Shown here: positions 35,301 through 47,400 of the stretch, in pieces
Layout: each line of letters begins with the position of its first letter
How positions within the stretch are numbered: position 1 is the first letter of the stretch
DNA from: Parachlorella kessleri
Taxonomy: Eukaryota; Chlorophyta; Trebouxiophyceae; Chlorellales; Chlorellaceae
Length of the DNA stretch: 64,000 bases
Assembly (NCBI GenBank): GCA_001598975.1
Contig: BBXU01000470.1
Location: 62,001 to 126,000 of the forward strand
Direction of reading: 5' to 3'
Program-made: the position numbers and the translations under genes
The notes under the pieces: model-generated
Databases searched by the model: none
Seen by the model: only the letters and a program-made list of their open reading frames with translations
What the model was told of the DNA's origin: nothing

Positions 35301-38300
35301 CTAGCGGCTGTTGTCTCCCATCTCCTTGGCCAGCCACTCCTTGAGCGCGGCGGCGCAGATGTCGCGATCGGCGTTGGACAGGTGGAACTCGTTGGAGATC
35401 TCCACGGCAATCTCGTCGGGCGTGTCCACCTCCTGCGCAGCGCGGGGGCAACGCAGGGGCGGCGACGGGCGTGGACAACGTGGGGTGCCTGAGCTGGCCT
35501 GACTGGACCGCAGGCGCTGGGGTAGGGCGAGAGCTGGAAGGCTGGGAGTCACATGGAGGCCACGCCCGTGCAAGCACTTCTGGAAGCAGCGCTGCTGGAT
35601 CACAGAGCTCATCGAGAGGCAGTCTGTCACATCGAGACCGCGGCCTCAGGGAGGACACAATCTACCAGCGCATCTCAACAGGACCACTGGTTTCACATCG
35701 TCCTTGGGGTAAGCAGGCCTCACTCAGGCAGATTGCAACACTCGGGCCTGGACCTACCGGGTCGTAGACAAAGTCTATTGTCTTGCTGCTGCCTGCGCCG
35801 TCGCCCTCCCCCTCGTACTGCAGCAACAACACAGACAGCATTGGCTCGACCGCATCCCACCCATGTCACCCCTGGGCTGCATCTCTATACCGGACCCGTC
35901 ACCATCGCCTCGCATGCTGTAGTAACCCCCGGGACACCTGCCCCTTAACATGCGTCACAGGCGATCCATCTCGACGGTGTGGTGCAGCCTTCAGCCACCC
36001 TCACAATCCTCACGCTTCACAGCTTGCAGAACACCAGGGTCTCACATTCCTTCCCTATGCGCCGCTGCAGGTATGTGCAGGGGTTAATTCACGAGCCAGC
36101 AACTAGCACTAGTGGCACACGCGCGGCAGAACTCATGATACAGACCCTTGGGAGGCGCCAGCACCAACTCCGGCGCAGCGCAGCGCACCTCCATGTGCAG
36201 GCGGAAGTGGAGCTTGCCCTCACGGATCTTGCCGTTGAACTCAAAGCAGTAGTCCTCGCCGCGCACGATGCCCGCCTCACACTCAGCCTGGTGCAGGAGG
36301 TCGCCGGGCTCCCGCCCCTCATCTGACTGCAGGCGGCCATCGCACACCCGCTGCAGTTGGGAAGCGACTGCGGGGCAAGCGCACTATGTCCAGCACACCA
36401 GCGCGCGGCTGCAACGCCCTTGCCAGCTGTCACCACCTTGGGAGCGATGCATGTGTTTGACAATGAGGCTAACCACCTACCGGCTCCGGCCCCTGCAGCT
36501 AGCCATTAAGAGCGCGGGGGGTGCTGCACACGTGCAAGTAACCCCACACCACATTTTCCTTGCTTGCCTATGCAGCAAGTCGGCAGGAGTATCCCCCACC
36601 TGCGCTGCTGCATCTGACTTGTTCTTGCGAAGCTCGGCCTCCTGGCTTTTCCGCGGGGGTAGCAAGAAGGCGTCGTCTAAGAGCTCCTGCAACAGGGTGT
36701 CATGTTCGCTGGTCACCATTGCCAGCCAGTTGCCAACCCGCTCCTCTTCAACCAAAACATAGCAGCAGGGCGGCCCAAGCCAGGACCAGATGGCCCCAAG
36801 CTACATCAGCGCCCACAAGGGGTAACTGATGCCTTCCAGCCATGGCATTAAGCACCGGACAAGGCCCCGAGGCTGTGGGTGGCGGCAGCAGCCGGCACCT
36901 ACCTGCGCGGAGGGCCGCTGCTCCACGGGTGCGAGGCAGCGCTGGACAAAGTGCTTGGCATGCTCGTCCTGCACAGTGTCTAGCACTTCCTGCAAAAAAC
37001 ACACCCAGGGAAAAAACCAGAATCGGGCACGATGACCTTGTGCTTTGCGCGGATGGCAGTGACCACAGCGTAGATCATATCCTACTCTCTGATGCCAGGC
37101 GGCTGTGCTTGCAGACAAATACACCTGTCTAATCCTGTCCTCCACACCAAGCCAGCAAGCAGTACAAGCAGTACCTCTTGCAGGACTGCCAAATCTGCTC
37201 CTCACCCTCCACCACCTCAGGGCGTCAGTTAGAGCATATCAAGTAGGGCCGACATGCATATACAACCCTACATCAACTCACACTCGCTTCCGGCGGCCAT
37301 GCAGCCGTAAGGCGTCCGAGGGACGACATGCATGTCTCACACAGTCCACTACTGCCCAGTGCTATCGGCTTCCCTAGAAGCACACAGTGGCCACCTTGCC
37401 ACTTCTGCAAGACAGATCCTGCATCTCTCCGCCACCTACGCCGCACCTGCCAGCTGGTGACCCGGTTGACGTCCAGCTTCTTCTTGGAAACCAGCTCCAG
37501 CACCAGCAGGCCGTAGGCAAAGATGTCCACCGAGCGCGTGTACTGGTTGGGCAGGTCGCCCTCAGGCATCACACCTGCACACCGCAAAACATGTTCCACA
37601 GATGGCGACGGCCTCAGCCACGGGTCTGTCCAAGCAACCTGCACTCTTCCAGCTGCGCAGACCTCCCCACCCCTCCACTCCCTGGGCCCAAAAGACCCCC
37701 ACGCCCCCCCGTGGCCGCACCTGGGCTGAACCGCTTGGGCACCAGCACAGCCAAGCCCAGGTCACCAATGCTGATGGCCCCCGTGTGGCCGTTAATGTAC
37801 ACTTTGTCACACCTGCGAAGCACGCACAAGCAGGCTCTCGACTCCTGGGGATATATTGCAAACCTCGCCCGGAAGGTCTTAAATCCCAGGCTGGCCCCAA
37901 AAATGCAGGCCTGTGGCTGCGGCATGTGAGTCCGGTAGAATGCTGTCCCAAACTCGCTGCCCGATGTCCAAGCCGCCAGTGAGAATAGCGCAGCCGTCAC
38001 CCACGCCCGGCCCAGCCCGCCCACCTGAGGTCGCCATGCACCACCGGCGGCTCGCGGGCATGCAGGTACGCCAGGCCCAGCAGTATCTGGCGCGACCACT
38101 TCTTCACGGCCTTGATGTCCAGGCTCTTGTGCCGCTGCCGGTAGTCGCGCAGGTTGCCGCTGGTGAAGAACTCGGTCACCATGTTGATGCAGCCGGCCTC
38201 CGTGTCCTCCCAGCACTGGTAGCACTGCACCCACCACCAGAAGCGGCTTCAGGCCCTGGGGCCAGCTTGCTAACAGGTCGGTGGCGCAGAGAGACACAGG

Positions 38301-39005
38301 AGAGCTTTGGGTGGCCGGCTTTGCACGCAGCAAACCTGCCCACAGAGTTGGCGGCTGCATCTCAAGCTAAGGACAAACGTAGACTGTTCTCCGACATGGA
38401 CGTGATTTCACTTGAGAGCGGGACACAGGACAGAGGAGTAGGCAACTACGCCGTGCAAAGGAAGTCACTGCACGCCTTGCGTTGCGCAATGTACTGCCTG
38501 CTCCGAGCCCGCCTCCCACACGACACCCCCGCTCACCCTGATGACATGCGGGTGGTCCAGCCCCAGGCCATAGGATATCTCCTCCACTATCTTCTTCATT
38601 TGCTCGTGTGACAGGTGATTATTGGAGGCCTCTATTTTGCTCCAGGCTATGTCGATGCCCTGCTTCTCGTCAAAGCCCTTGTAAACTGACTTGAAGCGGC
38701 CCCGGCCCACCAGGTGCCGGTAGCGGGAGAAACGCCCTGCATACCAAAGCACACAGAGAACTCCTTCATGATACCATCCCTCAGCACTCCAAAGCGCCCG
38801 AGCCTGCAGGCTGCAGGAGAGAGTGCTTTACAGGCCAACTGCAAGTGCCACCTGTGGGGTCGCTCTCCACTATCTCGTCTTCATCCTCCTGATCGTCATC
38901 GTAGTCCGAACCCGGCTGGCTGGTGGAATCCATGATCTTGCTCAAGCTGTCGCCGGCCGGTGGGGGTGCGTTCTTGCTGCCCTCTCCCTCCAGCACCGTT
39001 GCCAT
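35301..39005 (-). CDS. WNK-family kinase with degenerate catalytic motifs
   Basis: Eleven exons: 38852-39005, 38537-38736, 38025-38224, 37721-37812, 37447-37574, 36903-36989, 36600-36686, about 36093-36350, 35758-35817 and 35301-35432, plus none other detected; the listed ten close in phase and give about 494 residues, and the donor near 36093 is uncertain. The N-terminus is acidic. The kinase domain (about 56-310) has the WNK glycine loop GRGRFKSVYKG with Lys67 in the WNK position, IAWSK in place of the usual subdomain-II Lys, FTSGNLRDYRQRHKS and IGDLGLA, all WNK hallmarks. The catalytic loop, however, reads HGDLRCDK: Asp183 is kept but the metal-binding Asn is Lys188. The activation segment is shortened, and APE is replaced by PEG (219-221). 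A C-terminal OSR-like region contains FEFNGKIREGKLHFRLHMEV. Confidence 0.85.
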
Positions 39006-41496
39006 GGCTGGCACTCCCGCTGCACAAGGCAGCCGGGGCTGGGCGACTACAAAGTGAAGCGGCAGGGCAAAGGCCCCGCTGCAGGGACGGCTCGCTAACT
39101 GCTCAGCGCCGCTACCACGAATGCAGGAGCAAGAAGGGGGTTGGGGTCCAGCCCTGCTGGGCCACGTGCAACTGCACGATGAAGTTACACCTTATGGAAG
39201 AGCCCCAGAACACAATCCTGGTTAAAGGACGGAGCCAGCAATGAGCCTCAGGGTTTGCAGCAGCACAACATAGTCCTCTGGCGGTCCAGTTGCAAGGCAA
39301 GGAGCAAGAGCTCATCAGATGCTTTAACAAGCCAACTACAAGGGGGAGCCTCTTCCCTGCCACGCACGTGCAGCACGACACAGCAGGGCACCACTACAAA
39401 GCCGCTCATCCTCGCATAAAACTGCTCCCAGCATATCTAGCCTCGCTGCAAAGGCCGCGTATGTTCCATCTCAACGATGGGATCATGTTATCAAATGTGG
39501 GCATGCAAGAGCCCGTTGGTCTTAGAAGGCATGCCTATCCCCCGTGCTTCGATGTGATCTTTTAGCTATTCATTAGTAGTGTGGGTCTTCCGGCACTTAA
39601 GGGGGCCCTGCCAGTTAGCTCCTGACCCCGTGCTGGTGGACAGCCAGCTGACAAGATTTGTCAGAGTTGGGTACCTAAGTGCGAAGACAGGCCGCCTGCC
39701 GGAAGAGCAGGACTGCTCTCGTAAACAGCGCGGCCAGGAGGTGGCCCGGTCTCTACCTATGACCACACTGAGCGCCCCACTATAATGGAAAAGCCACTGG
39801 CTTCTCTGGCAGAGAGGTCAGCACAATTACAGGACACCAGCAGTTGTACATGCCTGCATAGTCGCCTACAGGGTTTTGTCAAGAGCTAGCCAGGGCCCTG
39901 CAGGTGAACTGACCGGTTGGCACCTCTGACCACGGCTGGTATAACTGAACTGAACTGACTCTGGTATTGCGCCAGAGAGTGAAAGGTGTATCGATCCCAC
40001 AGGGCTGGATGCAGAAATGCTCCCGAGTCTTGCTGGAGTCTCATCCAGTAGGTCGCTCTGGTAGAGAGCACCTGCACTTCTCATTCTGCCTTGGCTTATT
40101 AATGGAATAGTCATTAACTGAGGTGGAGCAACGACGGAAAATACACATATAGCATGGTGGTATTAGTGCTCGATGAAGGATGTCCCCTCAGGGCTACCTC
40201 GTAAGAGGCATTGTGGCTAGAATTATACCCGCACCCAGGGGGATGACGGGTCACAGCTGGTGATGACAGGATGCCGTGGTTGCCTTCGCTGCCAGTCAGG
40301 AAACGCGTATTACAAGGGAAACAAGGGGGTTCCGTTTCAACGCCGATGGATAGCGGACCCCTATCAGCCCAGGCTAACCCAGCACCAAAGCATGCCTTGT
40401 GTGCTGGCATCCAAGGCGCCTTGAGTGTTGACACATGTGCAAGCACAGGCGACAGGCTCGGTGTACCATGCAGAAGGCAGCACAGAGCAAAAGCAACTAT
40501 GTTTGGGAACATCCTTGCTATCAACATGAGAGCCAAGAACATAATATCGGGATGCAACCCGCAAGAGTTTTTTGTCCTGAGATGGGCTAAACTGTCGAAC
40601 GACCAAGGGCACCAAAGAGGGGGCACACATGCGAAGCTATGCAGCACGGCCACTGTTTCCAGAACTAGTCAGTGGGGCGCAGCAGGTCTCCCTGGCTTGA
40701 CCCCAATCGAAGCAGAGTCTGACGAAGCAATAAGTTGTGACACGTAAAAGCCGGCACGAAATTACGCAGGCCGGTGCCGCCGCGCGAAGAAATCATATCC
40801 ATACAGAAGACAGGGGAAGTTGGGGGGTGGGGCCGGCCGTGGCAGCAGCACTCCCACACCACAATTTTGATGAGAGACGCTCAGACTGTCACACTCTGCT
40901 ATGCGCAGCAACTCTGGACAGCGAGACAAGAGAGGGGAGGGGAGGTAGTCGCCACAGACGCCTGCCTACAAAACCCAAAACATACAAAACCGACCACGAG
41001 AAGCACAAACACGAGGTGCCCTCCCTTCCATCCAGTATGGTCAAACATCCGCAGTCCTTGGGCAGAAGTCAGGTAGATTTCAAGCAGCAGTCACGAAAAC
41101 GAGCCAAGAAAATGATAAACTCCTTTCCACCTAGTACTCAACCCTTGGCGCACACAAGGTGCCCCTATCGTCAGAACTTCAACCAACTAGCTTTGCTCAC
41201 CCTTCTTCTACTACATGCAGTGACTGCCACATCCTGCCACGAAAACAATATCAGCTTCTTAAGCATCAAAGAAGCAAACGTGACACCACGGAGCAACCTC
41301 AATTCATTGGCTAGGTAACGTCGGGTGCCAGGAGTATGTTGCAGGGGAACCCCCTCCCCCCCCCTCCATCTACCAATGGCTGCGCTGCGGCACAGCGGCA
41401 AACCGACGCTTGCCAGGAATTCTCCCGCATATATATCGTGCCCGAGCCCCGGCCGGAGCATGCGTAACATGACGGGGCCAGGCTTTGAGAGGGAGG
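39006..41496. other. Long intergenic region
   Basis: About 2.5 kb between the WNK start and the Raf-like kinase stop. It holds the WNK promoter and the Raf-like 3' flank. The longest open frames (for example 40271-40747 and 40737-41318, plus strand) have low-complexity or basic translations without family resemblance, so I do not call them genes. Confidence 0.45.
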
Positions 41497-44400
41497 CTAG
41501 TGAGAGGGGGAGCGCGGCATGTTCTTACTGCCCGACCGCACCGGCTTCAGAGCCGACACCATGCTGCGTAGGTCCTTGATGATATCTGCACCAACCGCGC
41601 AGCACACACAGCCACTTACGGTGCGACCCCAGTCAAAGCAGGTGCTGGGCGCACAGCACAAGCTGCACATGACCATCCCCAGGACACCCCGAACACCATC
41701 TGCGCACCGCTCCGGCTGTTATAACAGACATCCCAAGGAAGACAGTCACACGCCCCACCCACCCATCACACCCCGGCACCTTGCCAGCATACCGCCCCAG
41801 AGCTTCTGCCAGTCGCAAACCACCAGTGAGGGACCCACAAGAGCTTGGCCGTACTCCCCCCCTTCCCCTCCTGAGGCCTATATCGCGGCCTACCTGCGAA
41901 GGACGGCCTGTCGTCGGGATCCTCCGCCCAACACTTCTCCATGAGGCCGCGCCACCCGGGGGCCAGCTCAGGGAGGGGCTCGCCTGGAGCAGGAGAGGCA
42001 GGCAGGGGGGCCGGGTTGGTGGTCTCGCCAGCCAGCCAAGCAGCCACCGCCATGGAAGGGTATGGGCAGCTAAGCTTTCTACATCCATCCTCCACTGCCC
42101 CCCCGCGTTTGCCACCAAACCAAAAAGAAGATGCAATCAGCAACGCATCTGCGACACTGTGCTCAGCCGGCAGCACTGCTCAGCTTGTCTGTACCAAAGC
42201 GTGGCAGGCAGGCAGGCTGGCTGGCACAGCAGCGGGAGCGCCTGCTCACCCTCCCACTCTGGGCCATCGGGGATCGGCGGCCGCAGCTTGACATCGGGGT
42301 TGGAGAGCTGGAGTAGCAGGGCGTGGTAGTTGAGGCCCTCGTACGGCTCCTTGCCTGCACCAGCCGGCCAGGTGGGCAGCAGACAGGGGACTTGCTTAGT
42401 GACAGACAGGAGAGGTGGGTGTCTGCCTAGGGTGGCTGCGCATGTGGCCGGAGGCGGGCAGCAAATTACAAGCGAGACATGGGTAGAATGGGTTGCAACC
42501 CCCCTGGCCGCACTGCCCCGCGCGCAACCCATGGTTGCGGCCGCTACCGATACCCCGCCAAAATGGCGTGCGCACCCCCTGACGGCAAGCCATGCCGGGC
42601 ACCCACAGATGGATCTCCCAGCCCAGACCTCAGCAGGCCTTGGGCTGCCCCTGCGTGCAGTCCTTCACCAGGCGGCGCAAGCATACTGCCACCCAGACCA
42701 CCCACCCACATACCCGCCCCACCCACCCACCTGCCCAGAGCTCCCACATGACGATGCCAAAGGAGAAGATGTCCACCTTCTCGGTGACCTTGTCGGGGGT
42801 GCGGATGATCTCGGGCGCGGTCCAGGGCAGCGTGCCGCGCTGGGAGGTGACCCCGCTCACAAACGTCTCGTACTTCTGCGGAGGGAGTGGAGGGCGCAGG
42901 CCGCGGTTAGTGGGGCGTGTTCTCAGGCAGAACCTTAGTCTAGGCCAGACGGTATAACATACGTAGGGGTAGGCGCTACTAAGCGGCCAACTGACACTCA
43001 CAGCACCACAGCACGCAGGCGTGGAAGTGCCCTGGCCATCCTTGCTGGGAGCCATCGCCTGTCTACTCAGCCACCAAGCCCACAGCTCAGCAGCCCGCCA
43101 GCCCACCTGCTTACTGAGCCCAAAGTCCGCCACCTTGCAGACGGGGCGGCGGTCTCGGTATCCCAGCAGCAGGTTGCCCGACTTGAGGTCAAAGTGAACA
43201 ATCTGCTTGGCGTGCAGGTACTCCATGCCCTGCAGGAGCCCAGCACGGCCAGCACAGTTGGTACACTTGGCACATGGGTCGGCACTAATGCCGGCCTGGA
43301 TGGCAACGCACGGCTGGCCTGTCCGCGTGCACCTGCACCTGAGGCCCAGAGTAGGCGGGCTCACAGTGTTCCTACTGCTCCCCGGACGCAGGTACCGCCC
43401 CACCCAGCACTCAGCGATAACTTATACGGGCCTGTGTACAACCCCCCCCCCCCCCCCTCACCTTAGCAGCATCCAGGGCCAGCACCACCCGTGTCAGCGC
43501 CCCCGCCACAATGTCCGCCTTACGCCCCAGCGCACTCTTCAGACTGCCGCCGCCCATGTACTCTGCAGGCGAGGAAGCAGGCAGCCAACCATCCCACTGA
43601 ACCACTGCAACTTTCACGCTTGGTATTGCCTGCTTCCAGTAATAACAGCCTTGGCAGCAGCACTGTTGAGACACCTCTACTCGGCACTCCCCCTGCCTCA
43701 AACACCTTGCAGCGCCCGGCCCAGCCAGCCAGCCAGCCAGTCGCACACACAGAGCCCGTCCGCCTCTCAGCACGCTCACCTGCCACCAGCGCCGGCGGTC
43801 GCAGCAGGCCGGGCACCGCGGGCAGCGTGCTGCCTGGCGAGGCCGCGATCAGCTCCGCCAGGTCCTTGTTGCGCTTCTTCCACCCCTTGCGGTCCTCCAG
43901 GTTGGGCAGCACAATGCCATACACCCACACGATGTTGGGATGCCTGCCATGGGGCAGTGAAGGGTGTCAGGCAGCCCAGAAGCCTGGCGGATGTCTGCTA
44001 CTGGCTATAACGATGCTATGCAGTCGACAAGTGTTGGGAGTGTCGACAGGCAGGAGGTGGCTGCAGAGGGGCGGAACGCCCAGATAGCACGGAACAAGTC
44101 AGGTGGCCAGGAGAGCATGGAAGCAGGCCTTTGGCTGTTGGGGCTGTGCGCCCAAGAGGAGACAACCGCTGGCTGCGCTCCGCTCACCTCAGCGAGCCCA
44201 GCATGTCTGCCTCCTTGACCAGGTCCACGATGGCCGCGCGGTTGACGCTGGACAGGTCGCCGCCGTTGAAGAACAGCGAGGGGTTGAGGCACTTGACGGC
44301 CACCTCGCAGTTGTGCCACTTGGCCAGGTAGACGTCGCCATAGCTGCAGACAGATAAGTTAGGAGGAGGGTGGAGCTGGGAGCGGACGCAGGACAGCCAG

Positions 44401-47400
44401 TGCTGCTTGCCACAAGGGCTGAGCCGGCCCCGGGACCGCGTGAGCCTCAGGCAGCCTGGCATGTCACGCACGACATTCAAAGGGAGCCACCCAGAGCCTC
44501 TCGAGCATGCAGCCAGCATGCGCTCTCTGCCACCACCCTATGGCTACCTGCTACCACCCATTTTCAGCAACCACCCTACCACATGCATGGACACCCTGAC
44601 CTTCTGTTGTCTCGCTACCGCAGTCCCGCACACCGCTATCAAGCGCCCCTTGTTGGCAAGCATGCACCCCTTGACCTCCCACTTCTTGTCTGTCCCTTTC
44701 AGACCGTCATCATTTCACCGCATCACAAATACTCTGCGCATCACTGCCATGCATGTCCCTGGACAGAGAGCAACATCTGGCTAACGACAGCGAGCGCCTC
44801 ACCCGCCAGACCCAAGGAATCGCACGAGGGTGATGTCCACCGCATCTATAATCTCCATCTTCTCCACAATCGCTGCCAGGTCGATGGATGGCCGCAGCCG
44901 GGCCACCTGGTGAGAGGGCAAGAGAAGGGAACGGGAGTAAGTGCACTGCCATGGGGCATGGCGTTTCGCAAAATTAGGTGGGGAGCCACCTGTTACACCT
45001 GAGCTAGCGGCAAGGCATGTGGCAGCCAGGCTGTGGGGCATTTCTGTGTTGCCAACATAAAGACAGGCAGCAACCTAGGTACCTGCTCAGTTCTCATATC
45101 CAGACAAACTCTGCCAAGAAATGCCCAGGTTCAGTTCGGGGATCGGGAGCCCTGGCTGATGCCGACGGCGGAAACCCCCCCCACGCAGCAAGAAAGGGCC
45201 CCTCATTCGTATGATGCCTGGCCATTAAAGTACTGTGCAGTCCACATTGGCCCCAGTGAGACACACGCACCTTGTCCTGCTGCCTGTTACGCCGCTTGCC
45301 CTGCGGGCTGCCAACCGCATTGCGAGCAGACTGGGGAGTGTCCAGGTCATCCGAGTCTGCAAGCACAGCAACGCAGCACGGCATGTCAGCCTCGCCACCA
45401 ACCCAGGATCCACTGCCCACCTCCGCTACCCAGCGCACGGACAATGTGGCAGTAGTGTGCAAGTCAGCTTGTGGCAGGGTTTTATAGTGTGTACCCTCGC
45501 CAGGGTGGCGCTGAACGCGATGCCAGCCAGCCAGCAACCTGCACCGCAAGCGTCCCAAACCCCCAACACCACCACCCACCAACCACTTGTCATGCAGCAG
45601 CACCACCAAGGCAGATGCGCCCCCACACAAGGGCTTTTGCGTCCACCCGCTGCCCTCGCGCCCGCCTCTGCCACTGGCTGTCACGCTGACGCGCCCCACC
45701 TGAGGAGCTGGGGGTCTCGTCATCATCAGAGTCGGGGTCATGGTGGCGTCGGCGGCTCCCGCCACCCTCCTCCTCAGCCCCGGCCCCGGCCCGGGGGGTT
45801 CCTCCCTCCTCCTGAGACAGGCGGCTGGCACCGAGGCTGCTTGTGGGCCCGCTCTCCTCCTCCTGGCCCTCGCCCCCCCACTGGACAAAGACGTGCAGCT
45901 TGGCGCTGGTGTGCTGGCTGTTGCAGAACTCCACCCACTCGTCAAACATCAGCTGCAGGGGGGCCAGGGCACACAACGACGAATCGGGCGGCAATGAGAG
46001 TAATACCAAAAAACCCACATGACATGCAGTGTTCTGCATCGCTTGGTTGGCATGACCACTTATAGAAGGCGAGGTAACCGGCACAGCAGCGGCCCACCTG
46101 CTACCACCTAGCAGCAAATAGCCTATGAGGTCCAGATGGCGACCAATAGACGCAACCCCAGCCCTTTTCTGAGGCACATCATGCGGGAGTCATACATGGC
46201 ATCTGTCCCTGCCCGCTGACCTGCACATCCTCGTCATCCACCACGTCCACCCACACGGTGGGGTCGGACGGCAGACGGTATTTGACCTGGGGTGGCACCT
46301 GCGGGCAGGGCAGGAGTTGCGCAGGCATCACTGACGTCCGCGACACAGCCACACTAAGTCATAAGCAGCTTAATCCTATCAACAAGTCCATGCTAGAGGT
46401 TTGCAGGAAGCCCAGCACGCAACGGAGAGTTTCACCCCAACGCGGTCTGTCCGCCCGCAAACAAAACCGCACCTATAATCCAAACGATGTTGTCATGAAA
46501 CAATGGTGCTAATGCGCGGACTGCCCCTGGGAAAGTTAAATTGGCAGCGAGATCATCCAACGCAGATGAAAGCTAGACCACAGCTCCGCTCACCAGCGCA
46601 GAACGGCCGCTGCTCTCTGACAGGGGCGCGGTGATCCTCTCGAGCGCATCCAGTAGAGTCTGGTAGCTCCCACCCAGTGGCAAGCCCACCAGCCGAGTCT
46701 CCCCTCCTGCAACACCAAGTCGCTGTCACTTCTCACAGGCTATCACAAACTAGGGCTTAATCTTACAAGATCGCCGTGTATAGCTTGTGTCTCCTACTAG
46801 CTGTGGGTAGCATAGCTGTGAAACTGTAGGAGCCCGACTGTTCTGCTACATTTTCGTACCACCCTAAGGCTCCGTGCCAATCTTCGACAGCGCCAAAGTC
46901 AATGGTCAGAGGCCACCTTTATGCCTTCAGTGCAACACGCATGGCGCACCCTCGTACTCCCAGGTCCCTGTCGACAGCTTGATGAAGGAGCCGCCGCTAG
47001 AGCACACCACCTTCACCTGCAACACACCCCACCCCAGGAAACTCCTCGTAGTAAGCCAGGTCCACACAAGTGCAGGTTTGCGCATGCCACTGCTCAGGCC
47101 CAACATTTCATCTGGTGTACCCAGCCCCGGCCAGGGAGTGGTACGGCCTTCGTACACAGGAAAGGCCGTCATAGCGGGCCTGCAAACCAGACAGAGCCCC
47201 ACTGCAGCCTTGGCTGACATGCGACAAGGTTACTGACAAGGTGCCTCCGCTGTGCCAACCACAAGCACACAACCGGACAGCCCCCACGCCGCCTCAGCAA
47301 TTCCACCCCTCTCCATGTCGCCCCAGCCCATCACCCTGGCCCCTCACCATTTGTGGTGTGCGCTGGTAGGAGTGCACCAGGTTGGGCATGGCCTGCTGCT

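Noticed and set aside
40271..41318. Overlapping plus-strand open frames of 158 and 193 codons
   Set aside because: Basic, composition-biased translations lacking domains; more likely chance frames in GC-rich intergenic DNA.
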